From: Metopolophium dirhodum
Lineage: Eukaryota; Arthropoda; Insecta; Hemiptera; Aphididae
Assembly (NCBI RefSeq): GCF_019925205.1
Contig: NC_083566.1
Span: 28,830,001 to 28,894,000 of the forward strand
DNA: 64,000 bases
Direction of reading: 5' to 3'
Of this stretch, positions 1-13,841 are shown in pieces; within the stretch, counting starts at the first letter, position 1, and every line of letters starts with the position of its first letter. A program made the position numbers and the translations under genes. The notes under the pieces were generated by a model. That model searched no databases, had not been told where the DNA came from, and worked only from the letters and a program-made list of their open reading frames with translations.

Positions 1-469
1 GGGATGTGAGTGGGATTAAGGGGTTAGATGAGAGGGACAAAACTTTTTGCCCTTTTGGCCATTTATTAACTTGTGTATATGTATTTTTAAGATTTTAAAG
101 CCTCTGTAAGAATTTATGAGGAACCTCGTATAAAAATCTTCAAGCCTTACCTATTGTAATTGAAATATTTTAAGTAGGAACATGATAATTTTTAATTGTT
201 AGGGATTTTGACGAATTTTGTCAAAATGTGAACTTCAAACAGTTTTAAACAAAAATCACGCTTATATATTTTCAAAATTTTAAAATTATTTTAAGAATAA
301 AACTGTTAGCGAATTTTGTATTATATTTTCAATATTTTTGTTTGAACTTAAATTTTTTTATCAAGACATGGGTATTTGGGACGTCTCTAAAATCAATTAT
401 GTTTTTTCGGCCTTCTGCCCTAGATCCATACTTTTAAACAGCAATATTATAAAAGGTTTACATAGGTAC
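1..469. other. Non-coding left edge, probable VPS35L intron
   Basis: AT-rich sequence with no convincing exon. The last visible VPS35L exon ends at 470 with a usable donor (GTACCT on the minus strand). The protein still lacks about 150 C-terminal residues compared with animal orthologues, so this stretch is most simply intron. The reading frame stays open from the exon down to 397, but that extension does not resemble the family. Confidence 0.5.
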
Positions 470-3400
470 TTGCCATTAGGTATTCTATAAGGATATGTAT
501 CCAAAGTTGCAGTTGCCAATATGTCCAACACGTACAAATAGAGCATGTGCGGTTGCATTGGGTCGGTCCATGAATATTGTCTGATTGCTCTGATCAGCAG
601 TTTCACCTGGTGCAACACTTCGAGATCGGGACAGTCCTGGTGAACGGTGTTGCACATCATACATTATAATAAATACATAATTAATACATTAACATTTTAA
701 GAGCCACAGTGCATGTTACCGGCACAACAAGCAAAATCGACAGCATTTGCTTTGTGTATGACACGAGTATGGGTTCAGTATTGATGACGAGCCCGTCCAC
801 TTCCAACGTTGCTGGGAAATCGCTGATCACTGTGGACGCTGCCTTAAGACATGCGTCCGCTGAAATTCAAATGAGACACCGAAGATGATTGATTTGTGCT
901 TTAATATCGAAGCACTGCACCATATGGGCGCAATGAAGGCTGATAAAACTTTATGACTTTAAGTTTGATGATCTAAGTTTATAGAGATTAAGCTTATATA
1001 TTATCTACAATTCAAAATCGATAAATTTCATAAAAAATAAAATTATAGAATTTGTCAAAAGTAATAGTAAGTATATTAATAAAGATTAAGATGATGTAGG
1101 TAGTATTGATGTAAAAACAAGAACAATTTTACTATGGAAAAAGTGTATTATTAATCTATTTTGCTAAGCTTTATTTATTTTTTGTTTGACAAATTCTATA
1201 AACATATATTTATTAAAATGTATTTATTTTAAATCGAAGATGTTATCCTTATAAATTTTTACGATCAATCAATCAAATAGTGTTTTTTCCAGCACATAGG
1301 CACAATTTGGATGGAGCGCCGCGGAAGTAATGCAAAAGCTGTTCCCGCAGGATCATTGGTACAAACAGTAAAAAAAAAGCGCAATTTGGATAAACTTTTT
1401 GTGTGTTAGATTAATATTGATCTACTCATCCCTTTATGACTGTTTGCATGTTATATACATATTATAGCAATATAAATCACTAGATATAATATTAATAATA
1501 TTAACATCATTCAAGAAAAAATTACTAAAGGAGTTTTAGTAAAATCGTAGCTCCCTCCAAAATTGCGCCTATGGATACACATTATATATTATTAATGATC
1601 CATACCTTGTCCAAGACATCCATTCAACAGCGAAGTCTGTCCAGTTAAAATGTACAGTTGAAGTTTGATGAGTGGTGAAGTGATCGACGGAATGGTAATG
1701 TAACAGTAAGCGGAGCAAGCGCGGGCAAAAGAGTTCTTAACTTGGGCTTTTGAAACCAATACGGACAGGACCATAAGTTTGTTGACACACTAAATAGTCG
1801 TCAAAAAGCGCATTATACAAGTATTATTTATACTGTTTTAAGTCTTAAGCAAAAGCATGGCCTTATCCTAATAGACATGTGTGAAATACTAATACCGTAT
1901 TTACAATAAAATAAAATAACATCATATTCTATTTTTTAAAATACCAACATTTTAATGACTCCATCCTTAGATTAGGTATATAATATCATTATGACAAGAT
2001 ATATTGGTATATTTGTCAATTTTAAAAATAACCACCATACACGGTAGTATTATGAATTTATATGAGGGGGCTAGTCTATAATGTTTTGGGTACACTACAT
2101 ATATTCTAAAAATGTAACTAAACAAAATTCTGAGGTAGCTAAAGCATCCTTAGCCCCCCCCCCCCCCCCATTCTACGCCTATGACAACCACTACTATACT
2201 AGCTCATCAACATTCTACTTTAAGCAATAAGAAAAAATAAAGTCTCTTCTACAATAAGAAGGTGTATCGAATATGGTGGGGAAGAAGTGCTAACTCACCT
2301 GTATGAGCGCGGATTGTACGTAGTCTAATCTAATAAAAGCTCCTCTGGCTTCCATATAAAAATTTAAATATTTCTCTAAATCATTGCCGTAATCGACACG
2401 GAATATAAAACAGGCTATCAGGCGGCTAATTTGACGAACTTCGTCTTCGACAGTCAAAGAACTGAAAACAATATAACGAAGGTGGTTTTAGAATATGATA
2501 TGTTGGATATGTTTGTGTTTTATGTGAGTTGATCATGAACTACGTACTCGACGGAATCATGTAAAATCTTGCACATGTACATCAGACAGTCGTTGATCAC
2601 GGGGTCGCTGGATGCGACATTCTCACCTCTTGTCCGATACGCTTCCAACACGATTTTGCATCTCGCCGATTTGTTCATGTCCGATCCAAACATGTCCAAG
2701 TATGGCAATAAATAGTTCTGGAAATACATAATAAAATTTTTTGATCTATTGACTTTACCTTACTTCAATATGGATGATGGGAAACTCACCATATGGAATG
2801 TATCGTCAAAATCTTCTATGTAATTCAGCAGGTGTTGCAAGATGTTGTGAAGCTGTGTGTGGAATCGTTCTATTCCGACGCGATTGCTTAGGTGTCTCGT
2901 TATATCATCCATGAAGACGCTTATTTCTTTATTCTTAAAGTAATAACCATAATTTATAATTAATTATATATATTTGACAAAATAGTACTTTGTACCTGTG
3001 CATAACAATGCTGACATTAATAATGTAAATGTTTAAAAACAAAATAACTGGCTTTTGATAATACAAACTCAAATTAATTAAAACTATCATTAAAAATTAA
3101 AAACAAACAATAATTACCTCATTTGGTACTCTTATAATAGTTAATAAGCAATAACTAATAACTTATTCTCTTTTGATCATTTTTCAAAATTGGAATAATG
3201 GAATCAGAATAATAGCCACAAATAACAATAACAAAAACAAATTAAAATTACAGTTAGCTTCTTGAGTCTTGAGTTTTAGTTTTTCAAAATAATTTGTTTA
3301 TATTCTTAGAGTTTTATCAATTAAATATCTATAACAACTAACAATGTATGGATTGTGGCAGTGTTCGGAACAATCACTAAAAAAATGAATTCGCTCACGT

Positions 3401-6400
3401 TCACGTTCAGTGCTTAAAAAAGGAGCTCGTTCACGTTCATATTCATATTTTTTTCAATTGAACACGATCACGTTCTTTAAAAATATGAATGGCGTTAATT
3501 TCGTTGTTCATTTAATTTATTTTATTATATTTTTACATATCGTTTAAACATGAATACAAAATCGTGGAAATCATAATATTATTGTTGTTTTATGTCCAGG
3601 CTGGCCTACTGGAATTTCATGTATTTTATTTTTATAATTTGTAATATATTATATATCATAAATCATAATAGTACTATCAATCAATATTTATTAAATAATT
3701 AATAAATTTGAACGTCTTAAAAATTGTTCAAATTCATTAAATATATGAATATCGTTCACATTCACATTCTATTTTTAAAAAAACGAGTGACGTTCACTAA
3801 ATATGAACGTGAACGAGCGTTCATGAATAACGTTCTTTCCAAACACTGGATTGTGGATGTATAAAAATTGTATTATGTTATTACTGAAGTGGAAAATCAG
3901 TCATTATGGATCATTCTATATCCAAAACAATCATCCTGATGACCAGTCATTACTACAGAACCTAATTAAAGCAGTCAGAGTTGAAAATACCTATTTATTG
4001 ACTACGCATTATTAAGATAAACTATAATTTAAATATTGTGAAAATTGTATTAAAAACCGAGGAAGTCACTCTGCATCAAAGCAGGTGTCGAGTTCTCAGA
4101 GTGTACCTTGTTATTGAGTAGGTCACAGTAATGGATGTATTAAATTTGAATTTGAAAATGATTCTGAGCAGAAATGGTCTGTCAACCTATATTTCTTATG
4201 ATTTTATTATATATTTATTTTATTATTAGTAACACACTAATTCAGTAAGTTAAACCAATTTTTAGCAAAAACAAATTGCATATAATATTATATCACTTAA
4301 ATAGTAAAGTAATTATTATATTGTAACTAGCTATTATTAACTTATAAGTCAATACCAACATACAACAAAATGGTATGAAAATTGAATCAGTTTATGGTAT
4401 AAATAGCTTAAAACTAATCTAAATGTTTTTGATAATTTAATTGTGTATAGTAAATAATAATATAAAAATTATATCAGTCTGGTTTGTCAGTCTGGATATT
4501 TTATATTGTGAATATTTATTATAGCCTGTAAGTTGAATTAATATTATAATATTATTATTTTTTATTTGTTTCTAAAGTGATAAAAATTAGGTTAGAAATT
4601 AAAATCCCGGATAAAGAAAAAAATAAAATAAATTAACACCATTGTTTAAACCACCAATTTAAACTTGTATAAAAAAAATAATTGTTAATAATTATTTTTG
4701 ATATTTTAACTTACGAAGAACTTTATATTAAAGTTTCATGCTCTTTTTTATGAACAAATAAAATTGTTAGCACTAAAGACCAGATTTATATGTTTTTACA
4801 TATCATTACTGCGTCTATGTAGTTTTATGAGAGTAAAAAATGTGGACGATTTGTTCAATTCTGAGTTTGTAGAAAAAAGTTTTATTTGAATATTTGAGAA
4901 TATTTCATAGGTTAGGGAATATTTAACCCATTTAGCATATTTTGGAATATTTTGTAAATTGTGAAAAATATTCATTTATTAATAATTTTAACATTATGGA
5001 CCCGGAAATTTTTTTTTATTATTTTGATAAAAAGAAAACAAGCAGTTATAGTATTACAATCACCATGCAAATTAAAAAAAATCAGTAAATTTTAAAAACT
5101 TATTAACACAATGGATAGAACCATTCAACAAAAACGAAATTGTTTTAACAGTGGCTGAAAATAAAATTTAAAAAAATCCATATTGAAGCATATTATGTTT
5201 GTTGATTATCTTTGCATATTTTTGAATATTTTTGCATAGTTTTTAAATTTTTAAGAAAATATAATGAGAATATTTGAAGGTTTTTTAGAGAATATTAGCA
5301 TCATATGTATAGTGTTTTAAGAGAATATAAATCCGGTCTTTAGTATTCAAACATAAATTTCAAAAAAACAATAAAAAATAACAATATTACAAAAAAGCCA
5401 AAAAAAAAAATGAAATTAATATCTAGGAAATACTTATATAAATATCTAATCAAAGCTTCAATTCAAGTTAGTTATTTTTGAATTACAAAAAAGAATTAAG
5501 AAATAAAATTGTTTTGTCAAAATCATGTTTAGCGTAAAAATTATCATTTAATTGGTAAATTCCAATAATTTGATTATTTTAAGTTCTGCTCATTTTTTTT
5601 ATCCTCAAAATATTAATTAAATACAATTTTCCGCCATAAAACCACTCGAAAAGTTGAAGATTGGAGCAATTTTATTGCTTAAAAAGGTGGTGAAAGAACA
5701 AAAAAAAAACACATATCTAAATCTAAAAGTACTGGAACTAATGTTGTCAATCAAATTCTTGGATTACTAATAAGCATTTTTAAGTTTATTAAAACTATTT
5801 ATGATAAGATTGGTGAACTATAATGAATAATTTACCTTAAAATGTTTTACAATGAAGTATATCCATGCTTCGGCACATGCCATAAACTTTTCGGAATCTT
5901 TAACTTTATTCACCATTTTCCATGCTTCTCTAAAAACATTTTGTGCATTTGGTACCAAATGACCCCTTAAACTCATACCAAGATTTTGTATGACTAAAGT
6001 TTGTGGAAACACTAAACACAACATTTATAAAAATAAAATATGGTATAGTTGGTATGCAAAAATAGGCAAAATTCATACTAAATTAGATAAGATACAATTA
6101 AAAAAATGAAACAAACCATCATATTCCCATTTGCTTATAACATTGATAAGATATTCTGCTTTCATTGAAAGGTAATTCCCGGGAAATGAAATTACTATAG
6201 TGTTGATTAGAAGGCCACTGAAAATAAAGATACACTATTCAAAACATTATGTTCTTGAAAACAATCACTAAAGTATATATATTACAGAGGCAGTCAAATA
6301 GTGGTGGGTGTGAAGGATAGATCCCCACATGACCATTTTTCAATATTCATAATAATATAAATTAAAAATTATAATTTTTAAGATGAACTAGTGAATGCTA

Positions 6401-9259
6401 AAAAGTTATTTAAAAAGATATATTATATAAATTTAAAAAAAACTTACTGTAGGTTTTGTAAAGTACACCATCTAACAATCTCATCGAGACTATGTGGATC
6501 TTTACCAGCACTCAATCCCTTTAATATCCACTCTAATGCCGGACACAAAAGTTGAAGAAATTTTTCCATGTTCATATTTTGAGTTTGAATCTCTTTGCAC
6601 ACAAATCTGTTATTTAACTTTGAAAAAAAAAACACATTCAATTAGTAATAGTAAAATTTAACAAATTGACCTAATAAAAATAATGATAATTTACCTGCTT
6701 ATATGTCAGTAAGATATCTTTGAAACTTTCCTCAAAATAATTTACACTTAGATTTGTCGAAACACCAATTCTGCACAAATAACATCGTGCATACCATGCA
6801 ACTAATGGATTACCAATACCTCTAACCATTTTTATAAGTCTTAATAGAGCAGCATTTTGTTCACTGTTAAAAATAAAATCATTACAACAAGTTTGTGATA
6901 AACAGCGTAACACTAACTAACGCTGGTTTAATGAAACGATAACTGCGTAAAATAGCTGCTTCGATATACAGTCTAGGTATAAGCTCACGGATGGATGCAA
7001 TTTTATAAAACCAATTTTGACAAGTTTCTTTGGCAGCATCTGGCACCATATCGGGGGTGAATTTATCCGGAAGCCTTGTAACACAACCACTAAAATAACA
7101 AATTAAAATAAATAATTTGTTTTTTATACTATAGCTATGTAGGTATACATGACAACACTTATCACACTCATCACCCATTTTTTTCTTTAATAATGAATTT
7201 ATTAAACTTCTGACTTTTGGAATTTTTAAGTATACTTAATGGCCATTTTTTTAATTGTTTAATTTTTTTTGTGTTGTTGGGGTAACCTTCTTTTTTCAAA
7301 TAATAACCAACCTTTTTTATTGTAAAGTGTCATACAAATAGTTTTTTTTAAATTTCTGATAATATTTTTTTGAGTTAAACAGATTTACATTCTATATAGT
7401 ATACTATGATCCTTAAAAATTGTTTTACAAAAATATAAGATAGATGGAATCTTGAATATAATATTTATTATACTTTGAGAATTTTTACAAATACAAAATA
7501 TTAATGGATTAGGTAATGTTTAAATCAAGACCTCGTATTATCCTCTATACCCATTACTATTGTCTTGTTATCTTTAGCACACTAAGTTAAATAATTAAAA
7601 AAAAACTATCAGAACATTTTCAACAAAGTTATCAGATTAACAATTTATAGGAAAAAGGGTAAATTTCACCTGAAAAAAATAAGTTGGTATTGCCCCAAGA
7701 GATTTCTTAAAGTATATTGAAAATTTAAATATTTAAAAATATGATCCTTAAGTATACAAAAATTTTCAAAAATTAAAGGAAAAAATTATGGTGAGTATAC
7801 TTGATGAATCACTCTGTATATCTTATATATTTGTATGTATCATACTCAATCATTTCTGATTTTGATTGAAGCCTCTTGAATACTAGATCTCCAAATAAGT
7901 CTAACAGATCTGTTACTAGAACAAATTTACTTGGATAAAATTGCAATGGTGAAGTGTAGCTCAAAATTTTTGTACACTGAAAAACATTTTCCCACGTGTA
8001 GACTAGTTAAAAATTTATTGAATACAACTAAAACTAATAATAAATACCTGTATGACAATTTTTAATGCTTTCACTCTTTGTTCATTATTCCATGCCTCTT
8101 TAATTTCTTTACCTAGGTTGTCCATGTGTGTCACAAATTCTTGTTGCGTTAGGTCGTATAGTTCTTTTTCTGAATACTCCATCTGGTCATCAAATTCTTC
8201 CAGTTCTTCTAGACGTGATCGTATTGTAGCACTCTGCAGACTTTTTGAAACTGAAATAATGATAATATTTATGATGATGATAAAATAGTAGTATTTTGAT
8301 GTATCAACAAATTTAATTTATTTACTCACATGAATGAAATGAAAGCTTTTCAGAAGTCGTATAACTGTTTAATATACTCTGTTTAAAATGAGACCAAGGT
8401 TGAATGTCATCAATACAACCATTATCTGTATCATCAAAATCAGTGGGAATTAACTGGGCAGGTCGACTGAGTGGATCATCCCCATAAGTAATAGTGGATG
8501 ATAAGGGATCATTAACAAGAACATTTTTACTGGTTACCTAAAAAATATCAAAATGTTTATAATAATTAATGGTTAAAAATGTAAAAAAATATATTTTTGC
8601 ATCGTAAACATGAGTAGAAAAATAAAAATGAACAGTTGTTATATATTGAATAATGAGTAAGAATAATCATGAATTATAAAAGTTATCTATTTGAATCTAA
8701 AGATATTTCTTAATTAATATAATAAAATTAAGGATTACAAATTTGTTTTATTAATTTTTAATTTAATTTAATAATTCCTTAATTAGGTAGTCGAAATTCA
8801 AAACTTAAAGATAAGATAATATAAGATCCATTACTTTGTTGCATTTATTGATTCATAAATGTATTTATAAATAAAAAAAAAAAAACCACTAATGCTATTC
8901 CAATACATCTGTACATACATTTAATTGAAATAGACATAGAACTCTGATTTCAGCCAAAAATAAATAATACAATTATATTGTTTTTAAATCGTAAATGAGT
9001 ACAAATATTAAATATGTAACGACATAGAATTACATACTTCAGTTAAACTTTTCAGTGGATGATTTACTCCACATTTTTCTAGAATGCATTTTTGCTTACG
9101 CTTGTAGTTAATAATTGGTTTACTGTACCTGTTGAGTTAACAAAATAAAGAAAATAACAAAATATGTATTGATTCATATTGGGTTTGATAACATCACAGC
9201 CTATGGTCAACCGACACTCACCAATTCCACTCATATGTACGGGCCGAAGACGACGACAT
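470..9259 (-). CDS. VPS35L: VPS35L (VPS35 endosomal protein-sorting factor-like), 3' end outside window
   Basis: VPS35L (formerly C16orf62/UPF0505) is the large alpha-solenoid subunit of retriever within the Commander complex, which recycles membrane cargo from endosomes. Sixteen coding exons join in a continuous frame: 9222-9259, 9038-9128, 8330-8537, 8048-8250, 7846-7976, 6922-7089, 6695-6863, 6448-6617, 6117-6217, 5836-6011, 2790-2933, 2548-2717, 2299-2461, 1606-1789, 720-859 and 470-636. Together they give about 807 residues, against about 960 in vertebrates. Diagnostic blocks are QFYPSKFVLVTDLLD (exon 5), KETCQNWFYKIASIRELIP (exon 6), MVRGIGNPLVAWYARCYLCR (exon 7), CAEAWIYFIVKHF (exon 10) and ARACSAYCYITIPS (exon 14). 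The start is the ATG at 9259, followed by a short Ser-rich leader and a GTGAGT donor. Intron 10 (2934-5835) is unusually long and carries a MITE. Junctions were placed by eye from frame, GT-AG sites and family alignment; the last donor at 470 is the weakest. Confidence 0.93.
1296..1577. repeat. Short element with imperfect terminal inverted repeats, VPS35L intron
   Basis: The left end reads cataggcacaatttgg and the right end ccaaaattgcgcctatgg; these are reverse complements with few mismatches. This suggests a MITE of about 280 bp. No clear target duplication was seen, so the superfamily is open. Confidence 0.45.
2052..2183. repeat. Short interspersed repeat with poly(C) and tacgcctatg terminus
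   Basis: A segment starting near gagggggctag runs into a run of at least 14 C residues and ends ccattctacgcctatg. The same end motif recurs at 22664-22687. It lies in a VPS35L intron. The element type is unknown. Confidence 0.35.
3359..3848. mobile_element. hAT-type MITE, 490 bp, TSD gattgtgg
   Basis: The ends are CAGTGTTCGGAA and TTCCAAACACTG, imperfect inverted repeats with the hAT-like CAGTG terminus. An exact 8-bp duplication, gattgtgg, flanks the element at 3351-3358 and 3849-3856. Both subterminal regions are arrays of gaacgtgaacg-like motifs. It has no transposase and sits in intron 10 of VPS35L. Confidence 0.88.
4080..4185. repeat. Degraded copy of the gattctgagcg repeat family
   Basis: The order of landmarks gtcac..ctctgc, gtcacagtaatggatg, ttaaatttgaatttgaa and gattctgagc matches the outer end of the element seen more clearly at 27287 and 51893. 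Heavily diverged. Confidence 0.45.
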
Positions 9260-10365
9260 ATTAGCAATCTAAACTGTTCAACTATGACAGCATATTAGTT
9301 CAACAATCACAACATCCAGCAAACGACAGTATACTCATTGTGATCCGTAAAATAAGTAAAAATCTTAACCGTATTTAAAATATTATTTTGCAAAATACGT
9401 ACTTAAATAAAAATTGTGTTTATACCAACTAAATTTTTTGAAAATTTAAGAAGTTTTGTTAGGAATCTGTTTAATGTTAATCTATCATTATATCACACGT
9501 CGTAGAGTCCTAAGTTATGTATAGCCACCGGCGTCCACCGATTAATATTATGAATTTATGAAAAGTTGTCTGCAGTCTGATAGGTGTCCATATCACATGT
9601 CCTTATCAGTATACCGGTTGTTACTAATTGTTATCATTTAAAAAATTGGGCAAGTCATATGCATGGATAATATATTATTATATTCTCTATGCAAGTAGGA
9701 CGGTCATAAAGTAATATTATATTATTACTCTATGAGGATAGTAGGGCCGGTTTTTCAATCGTCTTTAAGTTGAACGTATATGTTTGACTGTTTCAGTTAA
9801 ACTGCTTATCAAAGCTGTTTAATAAGTTTATACTAATTTTAACTTATTTTTAGCAAGCAATTTACAATCTAGGTCTTCCAGTTTTAAACTGTTCTACAAT
9901 TCTACCTACTTATAGTTCTAATCAGCCAGAGTTAGAAAGTCCTTTATTGAATAAAAATTGTAATGACATTATTTATTTGGTCAATAATTGAGAGATGAGA
10001 GATAGTCGATAGACCAAGGATCCTGAAGTCATCCTGAAGTCTGAATTAACAGTATTTTAAATAAATATAATATAATGGTCAGAAAAATCATGCTAAAATA
10101 GTCAAATAATTTAATTTTCTTACCCAACATAAGTAATCTATTACCGACGGACATAGTATAAGGAATAATTTTTCTTATACTATGCCGACGGGTAATACTA
10201 TAACCCAGGACGGGACGAGACCGATTCCATTCCAACTGTGATAACAAAAATCGTGTTGCCTGAACATGCCCAGCGAAAAAAATACTTTCTAATTACCACT
10301 AATATTATATTTAATCCTAAATGTATTTAGGAAAACAAAAAAATTTAGAAAAAATAACTAAAGAA
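9260..10365. other. Upstream region of VPS35L; no gene
   Basis: The VPS35L promoter should lie in the first few hundred bases, but no clear core element was identified. A small imperfect hairpin occurs at 10140-10198, with arms catagtataag and cttatactatg. The segment near 9747 (gggccggtttttcaatc) looks like one end of a MITE, but no matching second end was found. Confidence 0.4.
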
Positions 10366-10975
10366 TGCAAATTACAATCTCAAGATTTCAAACAGAAAAA
10401 GCTATTCACAATAATTAGCTCATTAAATAATTATAATTCAGAGATTACCAGGTCATCAATGTTGAAAATATTTATACTAAAAAATCAATTGAGTTAAATT
10501 TATGAAAAAAAAAATTGAAAGGGGATCGGGGCACCTGCAGGGATTGAAGGCGGTGATTTAATAAGGGGTCGCGTATAGGCAATTCGATGTGTTATACTCG
10601 TTACGCAGTGTGGTTGTGTGCGAAGTAAATGATCATTTAAATTTTAAAGTGTGCGTAGATACGTTCGGAATCCGCCATGTGCCACTCTCGCACGCACACG
10701 CACATGTCAATAAATCGAGAAAAACGAAATATATTCTTCTATGCATCACCTATAAAAACTTCAAAAAGCGGTAGTAAATTAGACATACTTCCTGAAGTTT
10801 GATTGTAATTTCGAAAAAAGGGTTGAATTTGTTTAAAATTTATTTAACTCATTGATTTTTTTGTAAAGATATTTTAGACTGTGATAACCTGGTACCCTCT
10901 GTATTATTATTCTTTAATGAGCTACTTATTGTGAATAGTTTTTTCTGTATAAGAATCTGGAGATTGTAGTTTGCT
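10366..10975. repeat. Long inverted repeat (arms about 138 bp)
   Basis: Left arm 10366-10502 and right arm 10836-10975 are near-complete reverse complements. Matching blocks include the left-arm words ctattcacaataattagctc and gattaccaggtcatca and their counterparts on the right. The loop of about 330 bp is more GC-rich (gatcggggcacctgcaggg). It is probably a foldback transposon. No clear target duplication was found. Confidence 0.75.
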
Positions 10976-11635
10976 TTTTTAAATGTGAGTTCCTACTGTA
11001 TAATTGTTGTTGAAAGCTGACTATTTTTAAGGGGTCAGAATTAGGCAATATTATCTAACCCTCGTGAGTGAACATGACGTATGACTTGAGTACAGCGACT
11101 GATCATTAGTTGCGTGAGGTACGCTTTGTGTGATTAAAGATAAACTACGACTAAGATTCTTGGAAATCCAAAATGTACATACGCGCAGTCAAATGTCATA
11201 ATTGCGATCAAAAAAGTTTCAACATGAAAGTCGAAAAAAGTGGAAAAAAAATTCACCCATTTTAATATTGAAAACATATTTGAATTCCTTATTCTTTTTT
11301 CTAGGTTATGCGTAGGAAATAGATTTTCTATTTTTTCTATGTTTTATTAGTATAGTACTAATTTTTTTCAAAATTCACCTATACTTAGTTAGTGTTACTA
11401 AAAAAAAAAAAAAAATCGAAAATACATTTCCCACATAAACTAGATGCAGAATAAAGAGTTCAAATATTTTTTTTTTTCAAAATTAAAATTTGACTTCTGG
11501 GGGTAAATATTTTTTCTCCGCTTATCGGTCTAAATGCACGAAAAAACGATCCGCTGTCAACTCCCCTAGAAAAACAACCACGTGGTTGGAATTCAAACCG
11601 CGCATCTCTAGACACGTACATAGAAATCATATCTT

Positions 11636-11890
11636 TCGGCTGTGACGCAGCCGATCCGGGTTCGATTCTCGGCCAGAAACGGCATTTTTCTTCGGGCAAG
11701 TCACGGTGTCCGGAGAATCAAGTGCCGCCGTCCCCCACCCGGGCATGGCAGATACCTACGGGTGCCCAATCAAAAATCTGCCAAACCCAACACACACGTG
11801 TTCCTCCCCCTACCGACAACACTAAAAGTACAAAAACCCAACCAGGCTAATAACCTCAGCTGTTGAAGCCTTACTCTTAATAAAAAAAAA
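11636..11890 (+). mobile_element. tRNA-type SINE, 5'-truncated, TSD aaatcatatctt
   Basis: A box B-like motif (gggttcgattctcgg) is followed by ggcatttttcttcgggc, then a 3' tail with acacgtgttcc and aggctaataacctcagc, ending in a poly(A) run. A 12-bp target duplication, aaatcatatctt, is at 11624-11635 and 11891-11902. Box A is missing, so insertion was by target-primed reverse transcription with 5' truncation. The body and tail are shared with the SINE at 44711. Confidence 0.85.
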
Positions 11891-11902
11891 AAATCATATC
11901 TT

Positions 11903-13649
11903 AGTAAAACAATAAAATATGATCACACAGCTAAACGACAACGCGGCGGTTTGTGTCGGCAATTTAACTACACCTCTGTTTGTTAATTTTTCAGTATTTC
12001 ATGTCCCTTTCGTGACTTGTAGTTCTTATTTAGTTTATCAATTTGACTCCCTATGTCAGTGCTTTTATTTACAAAAGTCGAATGATAGTATTTATTTTTT
12101 CCAAATTTATGTTCACTTTATTTTTATAGACATCTTCGATTCAAATATTATTTCGATTACATCAGAAAAACAGCGAACGCTGATATACGTTTTGAATTTT
12201 CATACTACCGTCATTGAATCTGTAAGATTGTGTTTCGACCTCTTTTTTTAAAGAATATTTTATGAATTATTTATTTTACTTAATAATTAAGTACATTGGA
12301 AGATTAACACATATATTATATTATTAGTTACTGAATTAGGTACTATAATATTATTAATATTGACTATTGAGAGTAATCAGTAAATAGTATTTACTATGAT
12401 ATTAAACTGATGTAACAATAATTTATTTAGGAGGATTATTGTATACAATTGTCAAGATTTTTGACAAAAATAAATAAATATTAAAATAGTTCATGTACCT
12501 ATCGGCTATCAACATAAATTATTGAAAAGAACCATTTACTCGGTAATTTTGACTCTGAATCTCATAAAAAATCAATAGTCTTTGTATAAAATATTAAACA
12601 TTTTTTTACATGTGCAGCAATGTGGGTCTCAAATAGTCAAATGTACCTACGTGTTGTATCTAAATAAGGGCTAGCCATATGAACCTACGCAATGCAATGA
12701 ATGCCATTTTTTGTTTTTTACTTTTGCCTTATTATTTTTAAGTTTATGATATTTCATGTTTTTTTATACACCGATACACCTATGACTGTCACTTGACAAG
12801 TTTTTTTCTTTCAAATAACTTCTTAATTTCAAAAATATCCCCTAAATAATAGTTATACAGATATGCCCACAGACAAGGGTTGAAAAAAAACCGTTTAAAA
12901 CGCTTGTTTTAATTTTTAAACGTATTTTTGTGTTTTGTTGCTTTAATCTTTAAATGAAGCCCTATAAATTATAATAGACCATTATGTCATTGTGTTATCA
13001 TTATTTTATAAATTATTAGGTCTTCCTTTTTTAAGACTTATTTTTTATTCATACTTACCTATGCACTTTTTGACTCTGAGAAGTGAGAACGTTGGTACAA
13101 TCAAATCATGTGGGGGTCGTGCTTATTTTCAGTTATGGTGCTTCGTCAAAAACAATTGGCCCAATTTTTTTGGATGCCTTCGTTTTTAATTTTTAAACAA
13201 AAAAAATCATTAAAAATAGTATCTCGCAGAGTAGAAAAAATCCATATATTATTTTAATTTAAAATTTACTAAAAAATTGTTTTAAGCACACATTTTTTAT
13301 TGATGTTTGAAACAGATTCAATATTTTGTTTTATTTATATTTTAAACGTGTGTTAAACACTTAAACATAACAACTCTGCCACTCATAAAATTATTTTATA
13401 TCTGCTACAATATTCCATAGTTTAAGACAAATTTGCTGGCTACTGCGTCTACTGGGCAGATTGTATTAAGATAATCGATTGTGTCATTGTCAGTTACATA
13501 TTAATTTATGAAATAGAGCGCTAAATTGTTTTTTTTAGTGTCCCTAAAAATTCTAAATTTTTCAAATCAACTTCCAAAGTTGCAAAATTAAATGTTCAAT
13601 TTTGCTATGAATGCTCTAATATAATTCGTAAAAATTTAACACCCAACAG
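11903..13649. other. No gene recognised
   Basis: AT-rich sequence with several short open frames, including one of 110 codons at 11919-12251 that has no family resemblance and no splice context. Nothing else can be supported. Confidence 0.5.
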
Positions 13650-13841
13650 CAATGGCGTATCCATAATTTTTTTTATGGGGGGGATTAAATAAATAGTTGA
13701 CAAATTTTATCTGAAAACGATTAATTAATGAAAATGTTGTTATTAAATATTATTTAAAAATTTTTCGGAATCCGGGAGAGTGTTACAAAGCCCTACCACC
13801 TGGCACCTACCCCCCCCCCCCCCCCACTAGATACGCCACTG
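13650..13841. mobile_element. Small hAT-type MITE, 192 bp, TSD cccaacag/cccaacgg
   Basis: The ends are caatggcgtatcc and gatacgccactg, inverted repeats of the CAGTGGCGTATC type. The 8-bp flanks cccaacag (13642-13649) and cccaacgg (13842-13849) differ at one base. It contains a G run near the left end and a C run near the right end, so it can fold on itself. Confidence 0.75.

Noticed and set aside
11642..11720. Possible tRNA gene
   Set aside because: Only box B-like sequence; no cloverleaf; part of a 5'-truncated SINE with TSD.
11919..12251. 110-codon open frame
   Set aside because: AT-rich, no family resemblance, no promoter or splice context; lies just after a SINE.
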